Assembly: GCA_016745315.1 (NCBI GenBank)
Contig: CP066886.1
Span: forward strand, 4,526,501 to 4,590,500
Origin: Arthrospira sp. PCC 9108
GTDB taxonomy: Bacteria > Cyanobacteriota > Cyanobacteriia > Cyanobacteriales > Microcoleaceae
Length of the DNA: 64,000 nt
Reading direction: 5' to 3'
The notes below the pieces were generated by a model. It had not been told where the DNA came from and ran no database searches. It was given only the letters and a program-made list of their open reading frames with translations. Shown in pieces: positions 10,329-18,762 of the stretch. Within the stretch, counting starts at the first letter, position 1, and the number at the start of each line of letters is the position of its first letter. A program made the position numbers and the translations under genes.

Positions 10329-10552
10329 GCAAAAACGATATGAGATCCCGTCAAGCCCAGGAAGATGATACCAGGGAACACAACGGGGAATTATCCCCTA
10401 TGCCCGCCGGGTTTCCAGTCCCGCCCAAAAAGCAAAGGGCGCGAGGCAAATTACAAAGCTATAAGTTGGTTGCGAGTTGTCTAATTGGGTTAATTTTGGG
10501 GAGTTTAACCTGGTGGCGTTTAAATTCAAGACCGGGGAATATTAGCCGTTAG
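10329..10552 (+). pseudogene. C-terminal remnant of a membrane protein
   Basis: The only recognisable part is the final transmembrane tail, VASCLIGLILGSLTWW followed by RPGNISR, nearly the same as the end of the decayed gene at 13493-15209 (IASCLIGAFWGVLTWW and RPGKISR). The upstream part is cut at 10328 by the IS1-like element. It is therefore the 3' end of a paralogue lost to the insertion. Confidence 0.7.
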
Positions 10553-10559
10553 TCAGCGG

Positions 10560-10800
10560 TTTTTGGTGGTGCGATCGCATTCCCGCCGCCGGTTTTGGTG
10601 AGGTGGTGCGATCGCATTCCCGCCGCCGGTTTTTTGTAGTGCGATCGCATTTTCACCCAATTTCACCCAATTTCGATCTCGAATAAGACGCCCAATGTAG
10701 GGGCGGGTGCAGCAGTCAGCTATCGAACACACCAGCCAGCTATATACACCCGCCCTTTCCTTTCCCCACGGCGGTTTTTTGTAGTGCGATCGCCTTGAGG
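10560..10800. repeat. Palindromic HIP1 repeat units
   Basis: Two short units of GTGCGATCGCATTCCCGCCG followed by one full unit containing GTAGGGGCGGGTGCAGCAG and ending TATACACCCGCCC. Same family as the large arrays at 12450 and 17550. The GGGGCGGGT and ACCCGCCC ends can pair, so each unit can form a hairpin of about 60 nt. Confidence 0.85.
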
Positions 10801-10919
10801 ATAGGTGATTGTTAGAAGATATTTTACCCAAATGTGGCGGGTTCAGTCCGCCGCCAGGTGTTTTGCTGTAGATAGAGTAGAATAGTTAAAGTAAAGTAAC
10901 TCACCTTAAATTTTCACTC

Positions 10920-12293
10920 ATGTACCAAACATTCATTGATCTTGATGAGCTAATAATTCTATGTATAGATAAGTCAGCCAAAAAGTTTCTTCAGGAAGCT
11001 GTAGCTTGTTACCGCGCTGGGGCATATCGTTCTTGTATTGTTTCTACCTGGAATGCTGTTGTATTTGACTTCATCCACAAATTAAGGCAGCTAGACCAGG
11101 TAGGGAATGGTGAGGCTTATCAGCTATTGCAGCAGTTTGAAAACATGAGTAAAAACTCTGATGTCAAAGGACTTTGGAAGTTTGAGTCGGATATTCCTAA
11201 TATAGCAGAAAGCAAATTTGCACTTATTTCACCTATAGAAAAAGCAGATATCACAAGATTGTGTGAAGATAGAAGTCGATGTGCTCATCCATCAATGGCA
11301 TCTCTGGAAGAACCATTTGAGGCGACAGCAGAATTAGCGCGTTATCATATGCGGAGCGCAGTCACATATCTCTTGCAGCGCCCTCCAGTTCAAGGTCGTT
11401 TGGCTCTAAATATAATTTGGGAAGATATCAAGTCTGTTTACTTTCCTACCAATCCAAATCAGGCAGTTCAATATTTCCAAAAAGGACTTTTGGCTCGTCC
11501 TCGGGTTTCTCTAATCAAAGACATTGTTATCGGATTAACTAGGAGTCTCTTAACAGAAGATCTCCCAGAAGATGAAAAGGAGAGACAGTTTTCTGCACTG
11601 AATGCTGTAGCTAGAATGCACAGAGAGAATGTCGGAAATATTTTAACTGAAAATCTGTCTTCTATTATTCTTGATGAAGTCACTGACGAAAATTGGCCAA
11701 AAGTGATTACATATCTTCGTAGAGTGGATAATGCTGTGGAAAACTTGAGCGATCCATGTAGATTGAAGGCAATAAGGTTCATCGAGAAGATGAACGTCGC
11801 CAGTGGCATAAACTGTCAGGATAAAGAGATATTAGCGAATGCTGCTTATATTGATTTTCTTATGGATTCTGTACAAGTAAAACTGAAAGAAGCCTCACCA
11901 GATGAAGTATTAAATTTGATGGAAAGATTGCCTTATGAATCCAATAAATTCAAAGTCATTTTGAATGATAGCATCGAAGCATTTATTAAGAAATTTGAAC
12001 GAGTTACTAGTTTCCAGGAATCTCTGAACTGTGTAGACAAGTTTTATCCAATTTACTCATTCTTGTCACCAACACACAAGGAATCTATTCTCAACGCCTT
12101 TTGCAACAATCATCAGATTTATGGGTCATATAAAAGTCCATGGGTGATCACAAATATTTTTCATGAGGATACAAAAAATGGTTCTCTTCTTGAGTCTTAC
12201 TGGTTATCGTTTCGGAAAAAACTTGATGAGAAATTCCCCGACAGATTCGAGGATTTGAAAAAACTTATCGACTCTTACAAGGACAAGTTTTAG
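10920..12293 (+). CDS. Large protein with HEPN-like N-terminal domain
   Basis: A 457-residue soluble protein. The N-terminal 150 residues look like a HEPN helical bundle: FLQEAVACYRAGAYRSC (about 23-39) and the R-x4-H motif at R118-H123 (RSRCAH), the catalytic pattern of HEPN ribonucleases. The remaining 300 residues are mostly helical and I recognise no domain. Codon use is AT-rich and native-looking. It stands alone, upstream of a decayed membrane-protein gene and an R-M locus and flanked by repeats. A defence or toxin role is plausible for HEPN proteins but is inference; no partner antitoxin is visible. Confidence 0.75.
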   Translation: MYQTFIDLDELIILCIDKSAKKFLQEAVACYRAGAYRSCIVSTWNAVVFDFIHKLRQLDQVGNGEAYQLLQQFENMSKNSDVKGLWKFESDIPNIAESKFALISPIEKADITRLCEDRSRCAHPSMASLEEPFEATAELARYHMRSAVTYLLQRPPVQGRLALNIIWEDIKSVYFPTNPNQAVQYFQKGLLARPRVSLIKDIVIGLTRSLLTEDLPEDEKERQFSALNAVARMHRENVGNILTENLSSIILDEVTDENWPKVITYLRRVDNAVENLSDPCRLKAIRFIEKMNVASGINCQDKEILANAAYIDFLMDSVQVKLKEASPDEVLNLMERLPYESNKFKVILNDSIEAFIKKFERVTSFQESLNCVDKFYPIYSFLSPTHKESILNAFCNNHQIYGSYKSPWVITNIFHEDTKNGSLLESYWLSFRKKLDEKFPDRFEDLKKLIDSYKDKF

Positions 12294-12449
12294 AGGTGGC
12301 GAGTATTGTTGAATAGAATACAAGCTAACAACCGTGTTGCAGCGGACGGTTTAGATATATAGTTGTTGAATCAAAGGAGATCTGCCACCGCTGAAAATGT
12401 GGTTTCTGTTGGGAAGGCTCCGCTCACCCGTTGGTTTTTCTCAGAGATG

Positions 12450-13490
12450 AGGCGATCGCCTTTTCACCCAATTTCGACCTCGAATAACGCGCCCAATGTA
12501 GGGGCGTTAAAGAAGAAGGGCAGGTGCAGGTAGTTGGCTGGTTTTCCCCGTGGTGTTAAAGAAGAAGAAGGGCGGGTGCAGGTAGTTGGCTGGTTTTCCC
12601 GATGGCGGATCTAGCACCCGCCCCTACTAGCCCTTTCCCCACGGTGGTTTTTTGTGGTGCGATCGCATTTTCACCGAATTTCACCCAATTTCGACATTGA
12701 ATAACACGCCCAATGTAGGGGCGGGTGCAGCAGTCAGCCATCGAACACACCAGCCAGTTATATACACCCGCCCTTTCCCCACGGTGGTTTTTTGTGGTGC
12801 GATCGCATTTTCACCGAATTTCACCCAATTTCGACATTGAATAACACGCCCAATGTAGGGGCGGGTGCAGCAGTCAGCCATCGAACACACCAGCCAGTTA
12901 TATACACCCGCCCTTTCCCCACGGTGGTTTTTTGTGGTGCGATCGCATTTTCACCGAATTTCACCCAATTTCGACATTGAATAACACGCCCAATGTAATG
13001 TAGGGGCGGGTGCAGCAGTCAGCCATCGAACACACCAGCCAGTTATATACACCCGCCCTTTCCCCACGGTGGTTTTTTGTGGTGCGATCGCATTTTCACC
13101 CAATTTTGACATTGAATAACACGCCCAATGTAATGTAGGGGCGGGTGCAGCAGTCAGCCATCGAACACACCAGCCAGTTATATACACCCGCCCTTTCCCC
13201 GGCGCCGTTTTTTGTGGTGCGATCGCATTTTCACCCAATTTTGACATTGAATAACACGCCCAATGTAATGTAGGGGCGGGTGCAGCAGTCAGCCATCGAA
13301 CACACCAGCCAGTTATATACACCCGCCCTTTCCCCGGCGCCGTTTTTTGTGGTGCGATCGCGTTTTCACCCAATTTCGACCTCGAATAACGCGCCCAATG
13401 TAGGGGCGGGTGCAGCAGTCAGCTATCGAACACACCAGCCAGTTATATACACCCGCCCTTTCCCGGCGCCGTTTTGGTGGTGCGATCGAC
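12450..13490. repeat. Tandem array of palindromic HIP1 repeats
   Basis: About seven units with a period near 140 bp. Each has a HIP1 site (GTGCGATCGCATTTTCACC), ACGCCCAATGTAGGGGCG, GTGCAGCAGTCAGCCATCG and TATACACCCGCCCTTTCC. Spacing of the ggtggtttt boundary is 140, 140 and then 145 bp, the longer units having a duplicated AATGT. ORFs across it are repeat-derived and not genes. From 12294 to 12450 I see nothing else. Confidence 0.92.
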
Positions 13491-13492
13491 TA

Positions 13493-15209
13493 ATGGCTGA
13501 GGGAAGCGAGCGAAAAAAAGGCTATCTACCGAGTTTCGATAGTGATGATTATAGCACAGAATTAAGCAATCTGGCGGAGCAAATTTGTCATTCTCCCGAC
13601 CCAGTAAAAGCCTCAAAAGATGCGCTAAATCCTTCGGGATGTGGCAAACTCAAAGAGTTTTTTAGGCAACTATTTCAGTCATCTCCATCTATCTAAGTTA
13701 ACTGAATGTACCCCCTGAAAGAAATCACGCTGCAACTGTTTCTGTATGACTTACGGGAAGGGTTAGGACAAACCTCAGAAAGCATAGATTTTAATCGCTA
13801 TTATTTTTGGCGGCGGTTTCATCATGACCTGCAAAAACCATATAGTAACTTAACGCCAGAAAATAAGCAAAAACTGGAAAAATATGCTAACCGCGAAAAC
13901 CCCGAAAGCGATATTGTGTCGTTAGACTATCGAACAACCTCTAATGTGGATAGAATATGTGTTAGTGGCATCGCAATTGGGGGATAGCTATAGTTTAATC
14001 GTTGATGCCTATGATAGCGAATATCATAAAACCAGTTTAAGTCAACTGAAAAAATACATTCAGGAAAGGATTAATAACACTCCCTCAAGCCTAGGTAAAA
14101 CTTGGTTATTGTGGGGTCAACTTGACGGGAAATATTCCCCAGATAAAGTTAATGAAATTGCCGACAAGAGTTATACAGAAATCGCCAATAAACCCCTACC
14201 CTGGAAAAAAGATAATCAATTGAGTTTCCCAGGGAATAAACTGTTAGGGGACGATTTATTTGAAATAACCCAGTGAGTTTCGGTGACAGATTGGGAAAAT
14301 TTACTGATACTGATTGATAATGAAAAACCGGAAGACCTGCGAAATTATCCCTGGTTAAATGATGAACATAAATCACTGCTGACAAAGGACATTCAAAACA
14401 GTTTAGGAGAATGCCATTATTTAATTTGGCTATTACCAGCAGAGTGCGACTTAAAGGCAGTGCAAGATAAAATTAGGGAAATACAGACCCATTTTCATCG
14501 CCTGTTATCCTATCGCCATAAGATTATTTGGGCTTATAGCCAAAGTCGGATTTTGAAACGCCGATTAAAAGACAATTATCAAACGATTCAAAAATCGGTC
14601 TTAACAATTCGCCAACAGCGGAAAGACCCGGAAGATTTACAAAAGGCTTTAGAAGATACGCTAGAAATATTAGGGAATTATGCGATCAATTTAAGTAAAC
14701 TGCATTCCCAGTTAAGGACAATTACGATTAATTTAACCAACTATCGACAAAGGTTAAAATAATTTGCGAAGCTAGACCCAAATTGTCAGTTAACTACGTT
14801 TGCTGAGTTTAGTAAATTGGCAGAACAAAAGTATGAAAGACAGGTAAAAACGGACTATGAGAGTTTAAGTCCGGGGATGATTTTATTAGAAAATCTGATT
14901 AAGACGATTGAGGGAATTGTGGAAATTAATCAAGCGAAAAGAGAAGATCGGCTGGAAAGGGCGATCGCTGCTGCTAGTATAGGAGTGGGTACAGCGTCGG
15001 CGGCGGCTTCATCAATCGCGAATTATTCGGAGGGTATATTAACGGAAATTGCCTCGTTTGTCCCGTTACGGAATAAGACGGAAGCGCCAACGATTCATCC
15101 GGTATCAACGGCGAGTTTTGCTTTTATTGCTAGTTGTCTAATTGGGGCATTTTGGGGAGTTTTAACTTGGTGGATTTTAAATCGAAGACCTGGGAAGATT
15201 AGCCGTTAG
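13493..15209 (+). pseudogene. Decayed large membrane protein of unknown family
   Basis: A single ancestral gene of about 570 codons, now broken. Segments start MAEGSERKKGYLPS; LQLFLYDLREGLGQ (13706); SQLGDSYSLIVDAYD (13944); WLLPAECDLKAVQDK (14283); and KYERQVKTDYESLSPG, ending in a membrane tail (to 15209). In-frame stops occur at 13694, 13703, 14274 and 14760, plus one frame change between 13944 and 13987. After each stop the reading continues sensibly in the same frame. I recall similar unnamed cyanobacterial proteins with coiled-coil and C-terminal TM helices, but I cannot assign a function. A paralogous 3' end is at 10329. Confidence 0.8.
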
Positions 15210-15268
15210 GAGAATCGTCAATCAGAGTATCTGACCAAAGCTATGAGGACAAAAATATCTCTTGATGT

Positions 15269-15294
15269 GACTGATAGTCCGTAGACTTATCGTC
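15269..15294 (+). promoter_or_regulatory. Twin C-boxes of an R-M controller
   Basis: GACTGATAGTC and GACTTATCGTC separated by CGTA. This matches the paired C-box layout bound by PvuII-type controller proteins (GACTxxxAGTC, then a GT-containing spacer, then GACT). It lies 4 bp upstream of the controller start at 15299, as in leaderless autoregulated C genes. The first box is a perfect palindrome, the second has one mismatch. Confidence 0.85.
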
Positions 15295-15298
15295 CACA

Positions 15299-15565
15299 AT
15301 GGGTAATTATGACTCTATGGAAAAATCAAAAGCAAAAACCTTAAAAGCCTTGGGATTTCTGATTAGACAGCATAGAAGGGCTGTGGGTATTTCTCAAGAA
15401 GAACTAGGGCTACGTTGTGACCTAGACCGCACGTATATATCTGGTCTAGAGCGTGGTGTCAGAAATCCTTCTCTTACGGCTATTGTGGCTCTTGCTGAGG
15501 GCTTAGGAATAACCGTATCTCAACTTCTGGATAACTTAGAAATAGAAATAACTAGGACTGAATGA
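15299..15565 (+). CDS. R-M controller (C) protein, XRE-type HTH
   Basis: An 88-residue DNA-binding protein. The XRE helix-turn-helix spans about residues 31-60, with SQEELGLRCDLDRTYIS and GLERGVRNPSL, the classic motif of C.PvuII-like controllers. C-boxes directly upstream support this role: it activates its own operon and the downstream nuclease and limits overshoot. Its TGA overlaps the ATG of the nuclease gene by 4 bp (ATGA). A later ATG at 15317 is an alternative start giving an 82-residue protein, closer to other C proteins. Confidence 0.9.
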   Translation: MGNYDSMEKSKAKTLKALGFLIRQHRRAVGISQEELGLRCDLDRTYISGLERGVRNPSLTAIVALAEGLGITVSQLLDNLEIEITRTE

Positions 15566-16284
15566 ATCGCAATTTAGTGGCTAATTTTAAATCCCAATTA
15601 AAACCAGGTTCTTCTCAGTTAAAGGTGTTCAGTTTGCTGTCAGATCAGAAGTGGCACTGTCGCACTTATGAAGGTAAGCAAGTAGCATCGGAGCAATACG
15701 CTGGAGGTGGTGGAATTCAAGGACTAGAGCGCGGAACTAAAAGTCGTCCGGGGCTACATCTTGAGACCAAACGGGATTTCTGTAACATCTGTAATAAAAA
15801 AACCAGATGGGATAGATGGACTGGGCAAATAAAACCGTCAAATGCTCCGGCTATTATTCCCCCAAAATTAGCCGACAGAATTTTGAAACTTTATGATTAT
15901 AAAGACGTTATTGCAAATCGAAAAAGACCAACCCATGAGTTAGTGATTGATCACCGTTTTCCTATGCAGCGTTGGGGTAAAGCCGAACCTAGTCATGACA
16001 TAAACATGAACGAAAACGAAATCAAAAGCAAATTTCAACTTCTCAAAAAAGATAGTGCTGGCAACCACAATTTACTGAAATCCAGAAGTTGTGAAAGATG
16101 TATGAAAACTGGTAAAAGAGGGCAGCCCATGGGTATCCACTTCTAGTATTCTGGGGGTGATAACTGGCCTGATAATATTCCTCCATTGGGAGCGGAAGCA
16201 GAAGGTGGTTGTATAGGTTGCGGTTGGTATGATTTTGAGTCATGGCGTAATGCTCTTAATGCAACATTAGCTGAACATAAGTAA
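15562..16284 (+). pseudogene. HNH-type restriction endonuclease gene with in-frame amber codon
   Basis: The frame is open for 194 codons, hits TAG at 16144, and continues sensibly in the same frame for another 45 codons to TAA at 16282. The upstream part has a zinc pair C74/C77 (FCNICNKK), the HNH core ELVIDHRFP (D130/H131), N168-H169-N170 and C177/C180 (SCERC). The part after the amber has GCIGCGWYDFESWR, another CxxC that probably belongs to the enzyme. It follows the C protein (4-bp overlap) and its true end overlaps the convergent methyltransferase end by 29 bp. Likely inactive unless the amber is read through or is a sequencing error. Specificity unknown. Confidence 0.8.
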
Positions 16285-17461
16285 GCTGTTTTTCGGAGAC
16301 AACTATATTTTCAGCCTCATTTTCAGCCTCTGTGACAATCCTATTTAAGTAAGGAATGAGTCCATAGCCAATACACTCTGCTAGACGTGGAGGAACAGCA
16401 TTTCCAATTTGCCACATGGCTTTTTTCATGGTTCCTTCAAAGATAAAAGAATCAGGAAAGGTCTGTAATCTAGCCATTTCTCGCGCTGAAATCACCCGAT
16501 TTAGATGGGGATGAATATGAGTCCCCCCGTGATTCTCTTTGATGGTCATACTAGATTTTCCGGGATACTGTCGCTTAAAAGCATCAACATAGGTTTGATA
16601 CAAAGAACCTCCTGGAGGTACTTTTGATATCCGCTCCATATATTCGGGAGAATGACGAGTCCATTCATGATTAATACTGGGAATGGGTTGGTAAGCTGGT
16701 AGATCGGAAATTGCTGATTCAATTGTCTGATACTCCTCTGGAACTAATTGAGGATATGGATAAGGATTTTTCATTCCGAAACGATTAGCTATAAAAATAG
16801 CTCTAGGCCTGATTTGGGGAACACCATAGGCAGCAGATTCAAGAATTGCTACGGAAATATTGGTGTAACCAATGGCTTCAAAAGCAGCAAAAATAGCTTG
16901 TTTAATTGTGCCTTTTTTGAGGGTTAAAATGCCGGGTACATTTTCCATAACGACATACCAAGGACGCACTTCAGCAACAATGCGAATAAATTCTTGAAAT
17001 AAATGGTTGCGAGGATCATTGGGATCGCGCTTCCCAGCGACAGAAAAACCTTGACACGGTGGCCCGCCTACGACGAGATGAACTGAAGGAGAACCAATTT
17101 TAGATAGCCACTGGTGAGGATTAAAATCATTAACATCCCCACAAAAATGATGACAATTGGGAAAGTTTCTCTGATGAGTGGCGGAGGCAATTGGGTTAAT
17201 TTCTACACTAGCTACTGGATTAAAACCAGCTTGCCAAAAACCCTGCGTGATTCCCCCTACACCAGAAAATAGATCGATAAAGTTATAGGTTTGCAGTGGT
17301 TGGGATACGGGATTAATATCAACTTGAACTTGATAAGGATCGCGTTTGGTTGTGGCTAATTCACGCTGAATTCTTTGATAACGCCCTAATTTAGCTTTTT
17401 TCTGCTTCCTGGTGCTGTTATCTTTTGGATCATCTGGAAACAAGGATAATTGTAGGTCCAT
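16256..17461 (-). CDS. DNA (cytosine-5) methyltransferase of the R-M locus
   Basis: A C5-cytosine methyltransferase of 401 residues from ATG 17461; I prefer this start (MDLQLSLFPDD) to the upstream ATG at 17512, which adds an atypical hydrophobic lead. Motifs in order: I FIDLFSGVGG, IV GGPPCQGFS (catalytic Cys), VI VMENVPG, VIII PQIRPRA, IX REMARLQTFPD, X QIGNAVPP. The target-recognition region lies between VIII and IX and is short. It methylates the site cut by the convergent nuclease, protecting host DNA. All motifs are intact, so methylation probably persists although the nuclease gene is broken. Confidence 0.93.
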   Translation of the reverse strand: MDLQLSLFPDDPKDNSTRKQKKAKLGRYQRIQRELATTKRDPYQVQVDINPVSQPLQTYNFIDLFSGVGGITQGFWQAGFNPVASVEINPIASATHQRNFPNCHHFCGDVNDFNPHQWLSKIGSPSVHLVVGGPPCQGFSVAGKRDPNDPRNHLFQEFIRIVAEVRPWYVVMENVPGILTLKKGTIKQAIFAAFEAIGYTNISVAILESAAYGVPQIRPRAIFIANRFGMKNPYPYPQLVPEEYQTIESAISDLPAYQPIPSINHEWTRHSPEYMERISKVPPGGSLYQTYVDAFKRQYPGKSSMTIKENHGGTHIHPHLNRVISAREMARLQTFPDSFIFEGTMKKAMWQIGNAVPPRLAECIGYGLIPYLNRIVTEAENEAENIVVSEKQLTYVQLMLH

Positions 17462-17549
17462 GACTTGAAAAATAAAGGCTCTATAACCATTATAGTGACA
17501 GATAGTATACATAATGTCAAGACTGAGATCAAGTCGAACCTTTTGTTAA

Positions 17550-18650
17550 CAAGAATAACGCGCCCAATGTTGGGGCGTTACAGAAGAAGGGCGGGTGCAG
17601 GTAGTGGGCTGGTTTTCCCGATGGCGGATCTAGCACCCGCCCCTACTAGCCTTTTCCCCGCCCCCGTTTTGGTGGGAAGAGCGATCGCCTTTTCACCCAA
17701 TTTCGACCTCGAATAACGCGCCCAATGTTGGGGCGTTACAGAAGAAGGGCGGGTGCAGGTAGTTGGCTGGTTTTCCCCGTGGTGTTACAGAAGAAGGGCG
17801 GGTGCAGGTAGTGGGCTGGTTTTCCCCGTGGTGTTACAGAAGAAGGGCGGGTGCAGGTAGTGGGCTGGTTTTCCCGATGGCGGATCTAGCACCCGCCCCT
17901 ACTAGCCTTTTCCCCGCCCCCGTTTTGGTGGGAAGAGCGATCGCTCTTTCACCCAATTTCGACCTCGAATAACGCGCCCAATGTAATGTAGGGGCGGGTG
18001 CAGCAGTCAGCCATCGAACACACCAGCGAGCTATATACACCCGCCCTTTCCCCGCCGCTGTTTTGGTGGGAAGAGCGATCGCATTTTCACCGAATTTCAC
18101 CCAATTTCGACCTCAAATAACGCGCCCAATGTAATGTAGGGGCGGGTGCAGCAGTCAGCCATGGAACACACCAGCCAATTATATACACCCGCCCTTTCCC
18201 CACGACGGTTTTGGTGGGAAGAGCGATCGCATTTTCACCGAATTTCACCCAATTTCGACCTCAAATAACGCGCCCAATGTAGGGGCGGGTGCAGCAGTCA
18301 GCCATCGAACACACCAGCCAGTTATATACACCCGCCCTTTCCCCGCCGCCGTTTTGAACAGGTGGTGCGATCGCCATTTCACCCAATTTCGACCTCAAAT
18401 AACGCGCCCAATGTAGGGGCGGGTGCAGCAGTCAGCCATCGAACACACCAGCCAATTATATACACCCGCCCTTTCCCCACGACGGTTTTGGGTGGTGCGA
18501 TCGCATTTTCAGCCAATTTCACCCAATTTCGACCTCGAATAACGCGCCCAATGTAATGTAGGGGCGGGTGCAGCAGTCAGCCATGGAACACACCAGCCAA
18601 TTATATACACCCGCCCTTTCCCCACGGCGGTTTTGGTGGTGCGTCGCCAT
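17550..18650. repeat. Second array of palindromic HIP1 repeats
   Basis: About eight units of the same family as 12450-13490. The first three are a variant with GTTACAGAAGAAGGGCGGG and CGATGGCGGATCTAGCACCC; the rest have GGGGCGGGTGCAGCAGTCAG and TATACACCCGCCC. HIP1 sites recur in each unit. It fills the gap between the methyltransferase start and the carB end and contains no gene. From 18650 to 18762 only a short leftover (CACCCGACGGTTTTGG) is seen. Confidence 0.92.
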
Positions 18651-18762
18651 CCCTAGTTGGTCGGTTTCCCCGGTAACTGGTCGGATGCGACACACCCGAC
18701 GGTTTTGGGGAACAATCCGCCAACCGTCTAAACCCGCCCATTAGCCCTAGAGCGAGACTATT

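Noticed and set aside
12652..13373. ORFs on both strands through the repeat array (e.g. 12951-13373)
   Set aside because: They are translations of the 140-bp repeat, differ only as the repeat does, and have no start signals.
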